Part shown: piece by piece, positions 50,778-62,873 of the stretch
How positions within the stretch are numbered: position 1 is the stretch's first letter
Layout of the letters: each line of letters starts with the position of its first letter
Assembly: GCA_034638255.1 (NCBI GenBank)
Contig: JAWPGT010000014.1
Coordinates: 62,001-126,000 of the forward strand
Direction of reading: 5' to 3'
From: Coprinus comatus
Lineage: Eukaryota > Basidiomycota > Agaricomycetes > Agaricales > Agaricaceae
Length of the DNA stretch: 64,000 bases
Program-made: the position numbers and the translations under genes
The notes under the pieces: generated by a model
The model's input: only the letters and a program-made list of their open reading frames with translations
The model's database searches: none
What the model was told of the DNA's origin: nothing

Positions 50778-51429
50778 ATATTGGGCTAATGACACGACAC
50801 AATCAACAGTGCTCACATCCATCACCGCACCACCTATCTACTCCACAACCAGTATGTGGGTTCATGTCCCCTTCTCTGGTTTCATTGTTTAATACTATAC
50901 AGATCATTTTCTCAGTGTTATACCCCTCCCGTCCTTCCCGCTCATACATTCTTCAGCTGTGTTATACCCTTGCCTCGACATCACCAATAAATCAATGGCT
51001 GCCTTATACCCTTATACCCTTGACCCATTCTTGTGAACTCCTGAAAAGCTGTCTTATACCACTTGTGGTCTATTGTATGTTGGTGAATACTGACAGTAAG
51101 TGGTCTTGATTATTGTACTCCTATTTCCTCCCCCTTTTTACTTACAATCAACAGCAGACTTACCCCTACCCCAACTCAATCCGAATTATTGTGAATGCGC
51201 ACCTACCAGGCTTGATGCGACATATTAGTTATAAATGTTATGATTAATTATATATATATACACCACTACTTTACTATGCATGAGTAGTCACTACAACCCC
51301 CATCACTTGCTAATAGATAACCTGTGATCCATCCATACAAGATCTCAGATTGTGTCAGATAATGAGACTATATTGCACCCAAATTTTGAACAGAATTTTG
51401 AATATATGCACATGATAAATTCAATTTCA
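50778..51429. other. KDZ non-coding, left TIR to transposase stop
   Basis: About 650 bp rich in short pyrimidine stretches, with TTATACCCTT-like sequence repeated several times (50930-51060). A TATATATATA tract lies near 51251-51260. No gene seen. Confidence 0.5.
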
Positions 51430-54400
51430 TCAGTATGCTACCTCCATTAATGTATTGAATACTTTCTCTAAATCCTGGTCAATGTCACCCTCAACTTCCT
51501 CTTCCTCAGAATCTCCATCATTCTCAGTAGGATGTGTAACATGTGCCAAGTTTCCTGCTTCAGAAGTCGATTGTGTCAACAATTTAAACCCTGCAAAAAG
51601 AGATTATCAACTCCTATCTTTTATTTACCAATGGGGAAATCAGTAATACCATCAAGCAGGGTCTTGTCACTACTTGTTCCTGGTTTGAGTATACCTGTGA
51701 AGCCTGGTAAAGTCTTCAACTTTTGAAAGCGTTGGAGATGGAGGTCATTGTATTGCATGCACTCCATGGAATAGCAGTGTATCTGATGTGCTAGTAAGTG
51801 ATCAGTTTTTGCAATTTCTTTTTCATATGCATCCAAAAACTGGGACTCCTCGTGCATGTGAGTAATCATGTGCTGAATCTTGATATTCAGGCGCATAATC
51901 TCCTCCCGTGCCTGCACAATCTTGAAATATTGATCTCTCATTGATTGCCCTACAGGGTTCACCCATGGTTGCTTCCGAATGTCTTGACAAGTATCTCGGA
52001 GGAGATCAAAGTCTGATAGAAATGAATATTTGACAACTTTATCCCATTCAAGTTTATCTCTAGGGGGCTGGACCTTCACAGCTGCTGCATTATACTTTGC
52101 AAGAGCAGTTCGTATTGCTTCAGCCCGAGCTTGTAGTGCTTTCGCAATATGTTTTCGAAAACGATAACCTATTATGGCATTATTAATTACAATAATTCGT
52201 AAGTCAAGAAACTGGCATACCAGATTGAGCCATGTTCATGCAAGACAGCTCAAACATCCGTTGCACCACTAACCGTTCCAGGTTATCTAATGCACACTGG
52301 TAGTCACGTCTATTAGCCATCTCTTCAGCATGTTTCCATGCCTCTGACCCTTCCTTCCATTGAGAGTCTGGCTTGATAATGTCTTCTAGACCTTGTACCA
52401 CAGTAAGGAGATTATTTACACGTTCTTGGGCATGGTATCGATGAAGTGTGGATGTATCACATGTTTTACTGGAGGAATTTGAGTTGTAGGGAATAAAATT
52501 AATGGATGCTAGCTTTAGTCTATGTTGGTTGAGAATGTTTATTCTAAACCAAAGAATGCCAATACTTACTTAGCCTCTCCGAGTGCCTTTAATTTTAGGT
52601 AGTATTCGATTGCAACAGTCTCTTTGGGTGGTTCTTTTGTCAGATTTTTGAGATACATGTGCTCTTCCTCCAACCATGTGTGAAAAGTCCAGACATCTGC
52701 AACACCATGGATGTTCATTAACTGGTGAAGGTCTCCTTCACCTTTGATGATGTTGAGTGCCTGTTTATAGTTGTTAACAAGAAATTCGCCTATTCAAATA
52801 CATGTTAGGCCTCTCCATCATCACAATAAAAGAACAGGTAAATAAAAAAAAGTTACTGCATACTGAGTTGTTGGGACGTTTCCCATTTATCCATGTGTTT
52901 CATAAATTCCACTATTTTTTGTTTCCTGTGGAACTTGCTAGAGTAACAGACTGAGGGCACAAGTGCATTTGATTTGGAGAAGAACTGCTCACAGCCCTCG
53001 AGGTCTTCAAGACCCATCCCTTCAACATATGTTGCAAGGTGATCAAGTTGACATGCATGGTTGTGTGCATGTCCATGAAATGACCCAATGAGTGATTTAT
53101 ACCTTAAATCGGCTGCACACTGACCCAGAGAGCTTGTTGCAATGGTTGTTGAAAAACGACAGCCAATGTCATACCCAACACCTAATCTTGACCCAAAGGT
53201 ATCAAGTAAAACATCTACAACAGCAAGAGGGTATTTACTCCTGTAAACATTATCAATATGCAGTTGAAGTGTATGCAAAATAGAACATACTGTTCACCAC
53301 TTTTCACCATATCAGCCACTACCAGAGTATATCCATGGTGACAGAGAGACAAAAAAAAGCCCGATTCATCAAAGACACCCCACATCTGAGATATTTTTTC
53401 CTTATTCATATTGTTCCATTGAGGAGCACAAGGACTATCCTTTTTGATGGGTATGACCTTGTTAGCCTGTTCCCTAGAGAACCAGTCTACCTCCTCTGTT
53501 GTGATGTAGTAATCACCTGGAGGTTGGCGATTGTCAAGCAGCTTGCATGATGTGGGAGGCAAAGGACCTTCATCTTCATGTTCTTCAGGAGCCAGCTTAT
53601 GAAGAACTCACTTCAATGAATCATTACCATCCATAGTTACCAACATTGAGAATGGTAGCTGTGGTTCATTGTCGAGTCTGTGAGTGCATGCCGCACAGGC
53701 ATTTTGAAGCCTCCATCGAGGAGTATCATGCTTGAGAGCTACAGCAACATGAGATTGAATATTATTATGGATTTGATGGTAAACGTCATAGGCAATGGTG
53801 AGCTGTTTTGATATTGATTGGTGATAAGGAAGGCCATGAGAATCACATACACCCTTAATATAAGCATCAATAGACAAATGAGGACAGCGGAGATGAGTAT
53901 GGTTAAAGAATTCAATGAGACATATCGAAAATGCATGGTGAGGGTGATATGGCGATGATGGTATCATACCCTGGTGTATGAGCATACTGGGGATACCCAA
54001 ATTGCTATCATTGCAATTGAGGGTCAAGGTGTAAGTTGCTATGGCCATGAATCATGAGTACATTTCATTTGTATGAGCAACTATTGGGTTGACTCACAGA
54101 AGATGTCTACCACTACAAATGAGCATCCTTCTGTATCACCAACCTCCCCTTTGAGTGGGGGTCTATCCATATCCATCTTCAAGTGTGTGATATCCCATTC
54201 CATGAATGCCTTTGTCATTTCTTCCAATTGTTCAGTGAAGCCATCAACAATATTTTGGACCCGATCATGATGTGTTTGAGGATCTTTATACCTAGAGTCT
54301 CTTTATCAGTAATCCAACACTGGTGATAAATAATATATTCAAATATACATATATGTATTCACCTTGTCCGTTTCCCAAGTGCTTCTGACTCTTCCAATAG

Positions 54401-54824
54401 AATTGCCAACAACTCACCACCACCATGACTTACAGGAAGTTCCAACTTCCCCTCCATAACATCATTGGCATAATCATTTTCATCACCCTCTGGCCCAAAA
54501 TCTCCATATTCGTTATACAGCTGTGTAAGCTGTTCTTCTTTATTGAGTTCAATTGCTTCTGAATAGTTATATAAAAAAAGGATTTAGTGTTGAAACTGAG
54601 AACTCAAGTAAGTACCCAAACTTACCGTACTTTCACTTTACAGCTGCCCTGAGAATTCCAGTGTCGTTTTTCAGTTGGCGGGCATTGAAAGAATGAACCT
54701 GAGGACCCAAATCATCATATCCAGCAGATATATAGACACCTCTCTTGGAGCTTGAGGATTTCCCATAGTGTTGTCGGAGTGCCATGTAACAAGAGATTAT
54801 TGATACGCTCTCACGGTACATCAA
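51430..54824 (-). pseudogene. KDZ transposase, interrupted by two in-frame TGA codons
   Basis: Multi-exon minus-strand gene. Family signatures: HHDRVQNIVDGFTEQ, a Cys pair CAACTHRL, TMDGNDSLK, PPGDYYITTEEVDWF, GVFDESGFF, VVDVLLDTFGSRLGVGYDIG, SFHGHAHNHACQLDHLATYV, EGMGLEDLEGCEQFFSKSNA and FHTWLEEEHMYLKNLTKEPP. It ends EVAY at 51430. The conserved Asp in MDGND and GYDIG and Glu in EGCEQFFS are candidate catalytic residues (inference). TGA at 54633-54635 follows AAVK, and TGA at 53608-53610 follows DGNDSLK; both fit an ancestral CGA. No frameshift seen. The N-terminal start is uncertain. Confidence 0.88.
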
Positions 54825-56748
54825 TTGACAAAGTACTTGAGAAGAAACAAAATTTGTTACATCTCAATACATGCTGCATGCCAGTCAGGATGTATGTAAC
54901 AAAACTCTAAGATTAAAACTTAAACATTAAACCAAAGGTCCCACAGGACAATGTTGGTAGTTTATAAACATTTTAGTTTTGATGCAAGTGGTCTGTGATC
55001 CATGCAACTATACCATCACCCTCTTCAGTGGTACAATGCTCAACTTCAATGCCACTCACATATACACCTATACAGAATAAAATAAATAATCAATTCGAGG
55101 TATCCTGATATCAGTTGTCAAAGAGAGTTTGTGAATGTGGATATGCTGACTGATAGTGATTCAACAATAAACCTCAATATATCAAGTACTCAACTGCACC
55201 ATAAGTACATATCAATATTCTTGGTCATGGTAGTATACTAGTACACAAGAATCACATGTCATCATATTGCTGAATGTTAAGAGGATCTGTGAATGTGGAT
55301 GTGTTAGCGATTTGACGATAAATCTCTACTACAGAGGTAAGGGTTATGAGGCTCATTGTTACTCCTTGCTCAACATGCTGCTGGTATAAGTGCTTCATTT
55401 ATTTGGCGATGAGCAAAATATTTAATATCAACATGCATGACTACATGCATTATAGGGAAGGAGCTATAACAGTCCATGAAAATCATGACTGCATGTGTCT
55501 TATCAGAACGAATTCAAGAACTTGTGGCAATATGTAGTATATACCATGTTTTGGCATTCATTCAGATAGACATCTCAATATACTTTAGATTACTCTAATG
55601 AAATGATAGTCTAGTTCTAGCAATAGCTAAAAAAAAAGTCCAGTTAGCAATGCCATGTATGGTGTTGTTATGAGTTCTTGGCCTCCTTTCTCATTTCTGT
55701 CATCGAGAATCTATATCCTGTCCAGGATTATACCTACCATGATAATCCCTATATGACATCCAAATGTAGGTTACGAAGTAGAATTTAAGATTAATGTACT
55801 GTAGGATATACTTAAAGGAATGTGTTTTGAAACTAAGTCTTGAGTACGAAATACACATCACAATTGCTAACTTCCTATTGCAAAACTATACTATACATGT
55901 AGTTACAACAGACACCCAAACTTATGAACAGTTAAATGGGGTACATGTATTCTACCAAGTTACAAAAGCCTGTATCCAGAGTTGAAGATAGAACTCAAGG
56001 GAACATCAATTACAATGTACAGTGTTCATGTTGAACATATATTTTGGCACATTTGCGATTGGAAAACTACACAACATGTATATGCAACTATCACATATAT
56101 TCACAGCCAATTGGGTATCACACTCCGATTCCACTAGCCTCTATGGTTTTCCACAGAAAATCTAGAGTATAAAGCAATAAAGCACAATCAACGATCTGTA
56201 GTACAGTTCAAACAGGTGTAGAGCTTTATGGTTTCAAGAGTCTCAACTACAAGCTGAAATTTATCACTATATCAGTGGGAACTTGTGTTCAATGACATCT
56301 ATTCATACCATTAACCTATTGTTAGGCCAATTATTCATACATACGACAGGATATTACGAGTTGTAAACTACAGCTATGTAGTAGTAGAAGAGATTTGTTG
56401 AAACAATCATAAGATCTAAAATGTCACCAATATCAGATCACCGATCAATCTATTTCAATCTTTCGATTAATAAATTCAAATTTGCTAGGAGTGTTCATGC
56501 CTTGTTAGCAACAAGGGCAATACATGTCTTTGTCTTGAATTTTGTTCCATATGATTCTTGGATGTTTTCCAGGTCAATGTTGAAGGTTGAACCCAGGTGG
56601 TCTTACTACACATGATTATCATGTTCACAGGTTACTTCGGGTTTGGACTGGCTAGTGGGTTAAGTGACTCGGACTCTCAACAACCCTTGAAATTTGCAAT
56701 GAAAACTACTAGTATCTATGTTGAATGTTGAAACACAAAACAACATGA
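54825..56748. other. KDZ interior without an assigned gene
   Basis: About 1.9 kb. On the minus strand a short spliced-looking end, VYVSGIEVEHC...AWITDHLHQN with stop at 54973, could be the last exon of a small gene or an upstream exon remnant. The sequence GTGAATGTGGAT occurs twice (55132 and 55292). No TET/JBP, protease or other recognisable domain was found. Confidence 0.4.
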
Positions 56749-58046
56749 TTACAAAAATTGCAACTTGTTCTTAGTAAACGCATCAACAAATATGTGATTG
56801 GCCTCATTCTCATTTCCTGCAGTACACATATTCTCACCACATCCCATCGCACATATCGCCTCCTGCCTGAATATTAGATGTTATTAGCAAAATGTTTAAA
56901 TGTGAAATGAAATACAATAACTACTGATCATTATAAACCCCAGGTGCATAACCTCCCAAGACAACGTAGTAAGTCAGTTGGGATCCAGACACTTCAGCTT
57001 CAACATCTGAGTCAGTGCATCTTTTGATCTCTGGGCTTGAACTTGAACTTGACCCTGACGCTACAGCTGCTATATGGTTGCATGTTTTGATCTCTGGTTC
57101 TTCAACAGGAGTAAACTCATAGCGTGTATACGTGTAAGGTGCTTGTAAACCTGATGGACTTCTCTTTAACTTGTGATTAGGGGGGGTAACACTGGTGTAA
57201 GGCAGAATACACTGTTCCCCAATGCTATCATCAGCAACGTGAGACTTGTGAGTGCTGGTGGACAACGGAGCATTCTGTTCCTTAGTGTAGTTGGGTTTGC
57301 CAAGGTGAGCAGCAGCAGGTAATGGGATACCTTTCAGTTTGTAATCAAGATATTCTTGAGTGGTAATGCGAACACTGGTACAGGGGAGATAAGGACAATG
57401 CAAAAGACATTTAAAATTTGACTTACTTTCCATGGCATGATTTAACTGATCTTCATCAGTGTCAACAGCAGGCGGTTCACTGGTAATAATATTATATTAG
57501 GTCATTGTTAACGAAGTCAAAGGACTTACACAAGAGTGTCGGAATTACCACTTGCAGACCAAATAACCAAACCATCATGGACAGCCTGTTGCCATGCATA
57601 GTCAGCCTCCTGTTGAGTACAAAACCCCTCATACACAGCACCAGAAAATTTTGAGACATGGGGAGCTGCATGAGACCTTTGAGACACATTAATAAATAGT
57701 TTGTTGGTTTTTCAAATCCAAGACGTGACTCACCATGGGGAGAAGGTTCCCACTTGCCTACCATAATACATGCTGTAGAATTCATTTTTGTGGCGTGACC
57801 TATGTGGTGTGGCTACATCCACTGGATACCAAGCAGCAGGAGGATTGGATGTTGTATTGCCACTGGGCTTGGACTGGATACTCGGATTATCAGGTTGAAG
57901 CCAACTCAGGAGAGCCTGATAATCTGCCCAATCTTGCTGAGACAGTGTATATGGTCGTGATGATGGCTGTGTATCTGAGACAAACCTTACTAGTGTCATT
58001 GAGAACTTGGGTATGGGAGAATTTACTTACTATGACCTTGAGTCAT
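56749..58046 (-). CDS. KDZ cargo protein with two RNase H1 N-terminal (RHBD) domains
   Basis: Minus strand, start MTQGH at 58046. Two copies of the caulimovirus P6/RNase H1 N-terminal fold (PF01693 type). The first reads FYSMYYGRQVGTFSPW, then SKFSGAVYEGFCTQQEADYA. The second reads YYVVLGGYAPGVYNDQQEAI, CTAGNENEANHIFVDAFTKN, and ends KLQFL. The second is complete only after removing an intron in VYND-Q (acceptor ATATTCAG). No RNase H catalytic domain follows. RHBD binds RNA-DNA hybrids or dsRNA in known proteins. The middle is Ser/Pro-rich. No premature stop seen, unlike the other two KDZ genes. Confidence 0.75.
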
Positions 58047-58512
58047 TGCACAACTTGAGGGAGTACAGGTTACGATGAAGCACAATGTGATGGGGGAAGG
58101 AAGGAAGGAAGGAAGTGGAGCCTGACAATTCTAGACTCGCTATGTACAAAACGGTTAGGTAAGGTACATTGTGCTGTAGATTTCAAATTTGTTATCATCA
58201 GCCAATCTGGATCTGGTGTTTTTTGTTTGTTTGAGATCTATGATGGTTCTGCCTTGTTGTCCGCTATGTACATGCAGTATAATTGGTAATTTCTTTTGAA
58301 CCATGTATTTTTTTTTGTTTGAGATCCCACTGAGATCTGGTACATACTATGGTACGTGACTGTAAATTGAAATTACCTAGAAATATGGGTCAGATACTGT
58401 GAGATATGTTAGTCATCCGATGGTATTTAAAGGCAGGAAGGGGTACCAACACAACAAGGATTTTTTTCACATTTATCCCTACCTCCAAATTTTCCAACAC
58501 CTAACTGATATA
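58047..58512. promoter_or_regulatory. Divergent promoter inside the KDZ element
   Basis: 466 bp between the starts of the RHBD gene (minus) and the accessory gene (plus). A GGAA tandem repeat lies at about 58095-58112. No other feature. Confidence 0.5.
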
Positions 58513-60612
58513 ATGGAAGACATGGCAAGTTCCACAATCTCTACTGGTAATTGTAAGTTTCTGTTTGCTTTCATTGATGGACTTAGTTACTAACAGATGT
58601 TCTCTATGATTGTAGTGACAACCATCGATGTCGACGCATTGGTGCAAACCACAAGTGCATTGACGGTCTCTATTGCACCTTTGGGTGTGTCGGCGGTTCC
58701 TGTTGAACCTTTGAACATGTCTATGGGAACCATGGGTATGCCTTCACAGGTATCAACTGCTGTTGATGCTTTTGACCACGTATTATCATCCACTGCATTA
58801 CCAGCCACTACTGTGCTCCCGTTACCTACACCTCCAACTAATGCTGTTGCTGCAAGTGAGAATTTTGTCAGTCCTCCACCTGTGCAGTCAACTGAGGTAA
58901 GTAATCATGAACGTGAAGCTGAACATGTATTTACCATTACATATCTTTTAGGTTGAACTGGCTGTGGCTCCAGTTAATGAACCTTCTGACAGGGTGATGT
59001 TATGGACACCAACAGAGCCTCCTACTGTTCCTCCTCAACCTGATGTGCAGGTAATTTTTATTATTAAGTTTTATAGATATATGACATGCTCACCACATTT
59101 AATAGATGACCGAACTCCATCCTGGGGAGTTTGATGAAGGCCCGGAGTCCACCCACACACATTGTAATCCGCATAAGAAGACAATACCTGTCTCACACAA
59201 GTCCCGACACCAAGATAAGACCACAATCAAGAGGTCTCGTGCTGCTGCTACTATGAAAAGGTTAGCTCTCCAACATGACCTGAAGGCATTCTGGGCTTGG
59301 AGGGACTCAGAGATCATCAAGTTGGTGGAGAAGCACCATCGCAAACCAGAATATATCCGACAACTTGTCATAAAAAGTACTGCATTCAAAACCAAATGAC
59401 AGCCAACATTACAAAATGCTCTCCTTCACTATAAGGCACAACAGGTTAATAAAGGTTCATTATTCATATCACAGAGACTTATCTGTTAGCTAACCAAATA
59501 CTTTTGACTAGATGCACCAGTAGGTAGTCGCTCAGATGTCACAGATTTATTACAAGCTGTGAGAGATGATGACGAACTTCAGAACCTATCCCCAGAACAT
59601 CAGCAGGAGTTGTTGGATAACCTCATTACTTACCGTGAACTCAAGACTTTGGGGGCTCAAATTTTGAACAAGGCCGCCAATCTTGATTATCAGAGCATCG
59701 CCAATAGGATTCAGTATAAGGTGCATATATTTTATACTTGAGGATTGAATTAATGATCTAACTTTGATTACAAAGCTTACAGCCCTGTCGGAAAGAATGG
59801 GAGTGCAGAGCATTGCCCTTTTTACACGCAGCCATATTAATGACACATGCTTTCCCATCTGGATGGATTCCAGAAACAGCCTGCAGTTCTTCAGTGATGT
59901 TTTCAAGATGACTGGAAGTGAGGTAGCACAAAAGTTTGAAGTTTGGACTGTAGCTCAATGAGAAGGTATGTGAAGTTTGCGTTTATATTCACAAATGAAC
60001 AGTACTAAAGTACTTTGAACTTTTGTGCTATAGGTAAAAGCTTCACTGAAGATTTGAAAGACATGCGCAAGGACTGCATGAGACTCATTAACGATGGCTT
60101 GAGTACAAAATTTTATCTATTTATTTATTTGACAATATTTTGATGGTATCTGTTTAGACAGGATTATGAATCATACCAACATGGAGATGCAGTACTTGTG
60201 GTACAAGACTGCCATCTGCAAGCGCTTTCAGATTCATTTACATGGGTGGCCGACCAAGGTGAAGTTCCAACCACCTTCCAGAATGTCATCTCTGGAAGAT
60301 GTTCGAAGGCTCCATGACACATTACATTGTGGTGAATGTGTCTGGGTTGCGATGACTAATCAAGAATGGGAGGCATTGTGCAAGTCTCTGGAGGATGAAC
60401 CAGTGAGGGTGAGAGCAACCAGGAAGGATAAAGGAATAAAAAGAGGAAAGAGAACCCAAGCAGATATGCAAGATGATGAGGATGAGGATGAGGACATGGA
60501 GATGGCCCCTCCCATTGCCAAGAAGGCATGTGCTACCAGGGGAAAAAAGGTGACAAAACAATTGCCTCCTATGTGCAGCGCCAAATTTGTAGAGAATAGT
60601 GATTCTGATTAA
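58513..60612 (+). pseudogene. KDZ accessory protein of a basidiomycete repeat family, two in-frame TGA codons
   Basis: Multi-exon gene. The start MEDMASSTISTG leads to a Pro/Val-rich region, then a basic segment KTIPVSHKSRHQDKTTIKRS, FWAWRDSEIIKLVEKH, ALLHYKAQQVNK, LSERMGVQSIALFTRSHIND, FKMTGSEVAQKFEVWTVAQ, EDLKDMRKDCMRLIND, and a C-terminal MTNQEWEALCKSLE before a Lys/Arg- and Asp/Glu-rich tail. Similar proteins recur in agaricomycete repeats (recollection); no known domain. TGA codons at 59397-59399 (after FKTK) and 59959-59961 (after TVAQ) both fit an ancestral CGA; all intron joins remain in phase. Confidence 0.75.
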
Positions 60613-61039
60613 TATGTCTACCTATCTACAATTATAATGTAATCCTGTGTGTTGTCCTGTGACTGAAAAGTTCATTTCTCAATGTTGTTGACATGTACTC
60701 ATTGTTGATTGACGTGTTTTGTTGATTGACTCACATGCTCTTTGATGTGATTGGACGTGTGTACTGTTGCCAAGGCAACATCTCTTGGATATTGAGATCT
60801 TAAGACTTAGAGCCAAATTTTATCTACACAAGATCTCAACTAATATTATGGGATCTCAGTGTGTACCTGAGACATTCCAAAATTCCATGGCATATCAGGG
60901 ACACCAACAGATTCCTTTTTTTTTTTTCATTTTTATGTCCTGGAGGCTTAATCCTTATGACGGATGAAATAGATTCCATTACATTGAGACAAAAAAAATA
61001 CATTGGTATAAACTAGTGAATGGGTGGTGCATACATATA
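60613..61039. other. KDZ non-coding, accessory gene to right TIR
   Basis: 427 bp with a T-rich run near 60916-60928 and the accessory gene's 3' end. No gene seen. Confidence 0.5.
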
Positions 61040-61824
61040 GAGGGACAGCAATATATGATAGACTTACAAAGAAAGCGATGGCTGTAATGTGGCAGCTGAA
61101 GACAAAGCAACAGCTGTGACATGGCAATGGAGGAAGGGGGGAACTATTGGTTACATCATTAGCACAACGAGATAGACAGCAATAGTACAGTAATGTGACT
61201 TACAAGCAGTTAGGTGCTAGCAAATAAGTGACCAATGCTGTGTAAGACAGTGGCAAAGTCAAGAAGACATAGGACAGGAGTAGACAGGAGGAGGTCTGGT
61301 CCTTTGAGGTAAGAAGGTCAGAGCATAGAGTATAGGAGCATGGTGGACAACAGTGACAGTGACAACATTAACAAGAGGAGGGGAACGATGACAAGAACAG
61401 CAATGGAGACAGTGATGAGGGGGGGGGGGAAAGAAAGGAGGAGTTGGAACCAGATGGGAGGGTCCGGATTATACATGAGGAAGTAGGCACATGAAGCAGC
61501 ACCTTTGCATTATTGTGTCACACCGACGGGGAAGGAGGTGGCAGGGTGGGAGTGTAATGATGGCAGAGAGGCAGAGAAGGAGGGATACAGAGGTGTCAGG
61601 GAAATGCTCAGGAAACCCGACAGAGCGTGATCAATATCAGGACCCGTGATCTACTGGGTATGGGACATTGATGCCAGAGGACTTGCTGATATCTGCAAAG
61701 TTTTTGGTGTTTTGTCCATATATCTCAAAACATATGGGACAGAACCGGAAATATATGTAATAGGGCATGGGGTATGAGCCAAAACCCATATCTATTTAGG
61801 CCCATCACTTGGGTGCCTTAGGTG
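61040..61824 (-). repeat. KDZ right terminal inverted repeat
   Basis: 785 bp, inverted copy of 49993-50777. Its outer end reads CACCTAAGGCACCCAAGTG on the minus strand and abuts the target duplication TTGGGTAG (61825-61832). Confidence 0.92.
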
Positions 61825-62873
61825 TTGGGTAGAGGTGAGGTGGGAAGGAAATTCCAAACATGAACCATGGCAGCTAGACATTCACCCCAGAAAGATGGAG
61901 GTAAACCTGACTCTGAGAGCATTGTGGTGATTCTCTCACCCATAGTGCAATTGGAGCACTCTGCTAGGCCATTCTGCTGTGGTCTATTGCGAGTAGAATG
62001 TCTCCTTTCAATCCCAGACTGAGTTGTGAAGGAAATGAATGCTTTAGACATGTATTCACCTCCTTTATCATCCTGTAGAGCCTTGATCTTGGTCCCCAGC
62101 TGGTTCTCAGCCCATGATTTGTATGCTTTGAATGCTTCAAAGGCTTCTGACTTGGCCTTGAGCAGGTACACAGCCCGAAAACGCGTAGAATCGTCTATAA
62201 ACGTCACCCAGTACTTGTAGCCTTGAGCTGTAGCTGTAGGAAGTGGTCCATGAAGATCTGAGTGCACTAGATCAAGTGGGGAGTGAGTATGGTGTGTAGA
62301 AGGAGGGAATGAGGCTGAATGCATCTTCCCAGCGAGGCAGGGCTCACAAATCGCATCAGGGAGCGTTCCAGAGACCAGGGAAAGGCCAGTAACAAGTTCC
62401 TGACTGATTAGCTTCTTCAAATCAGCAAGATTATGGTGTATAAGGCGTCTGTGCCACAGGGAAAGGTCAAGGGGGAGTGTAGAGGCCGAAAATGCAGTCT
62501 CTGAAGCGACCACAGTGCCATTGAGCAAGGCATTGTTGGATTCAGTGATGGTAGCAGTAAATAGAGTCTTCCTATCCTTCCTGAAGGCCAGAGAGTGCGA
62601 AGATATGTTGATATTAAAGCCCTTATGGCGAGTAAGGTAAAGACAGGCAAGGAGATTGTTTCTCAAAGCAGGAATATGTAAAACTCTAGAAAACTCGACC
62701 ACTCTCCCCTTCTTTCCTCTCAACACTGGCTGAAACATCACTGAACCCATTCCAACTGCAAAAACAACTGAATTGTCTGCTAAGCGGACAGGAATGCGCG
62801 AGCTGGGGAGTAGGTCTTGAACCAGTGAAGGTGTGGGGTCATATGAGAAGTGGCCCCAGTATCTGCAAGCCAA
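61825..62873 (-). pseudogene. Copia protease end and integrase (upstream half)
   Basis: Reads LLPSSRIPVRLADNSVVFAV (protease/linker), then integrase: zinc site LWHRRLIHHNLADLKKL with CEPCLAGKMH, catalytic Asp in LDLVHSDLHGP and ALQDDKGGEY, and Glu in QQNGLAECSN. It stops at the KDZ insertion after LPTSPLPNT. It is out of frame with gag because of an apparent 2-base insertion (extra GC in CGCGC) near 62797. Confidence 0.88.

Larger units (their letters stand above)
49993..61824. mobile_element. KDZ (Kyakuja-Dileera-Zisupton) DNA transposon, complete, nested in copia
   Basis: 11,832 bp bounded by 785-bp terminal inverted repeats that start CACCTAA, and flanked by the 8-bp duplication TTGGGTAG (49985-49992 and 61825-61832). 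Removing the element and one duplication restores the copia integrase frame (SPLPNTTPYEAF). It carries three genes: KDZ transposase (minus), a protein with two RHBD domains (minus) and an accessory protein (plus). Large size, 8-bp duplication and transposase type all fit KDZ. Only two TIR mismatches were seen by eye, so insertion is recent. Confidence 0.9.

Noticed and set aside
49993..61824. A TET/JBP dioxygenase gene in the KDZ element
   Set aside because: Looked for because some KDZ elements carry one; no HxD...H dioxygenase signature was found in any frame by eye.
49993..61824. hAT superfamily, because of the 8-bp target duplication
   Set aside because: The transposase has KDZ signatures (GYDIGCRF, FHGHAHN, EGCEQFFSKSN) and the 785-bp TIRs and size are unlike hAT.
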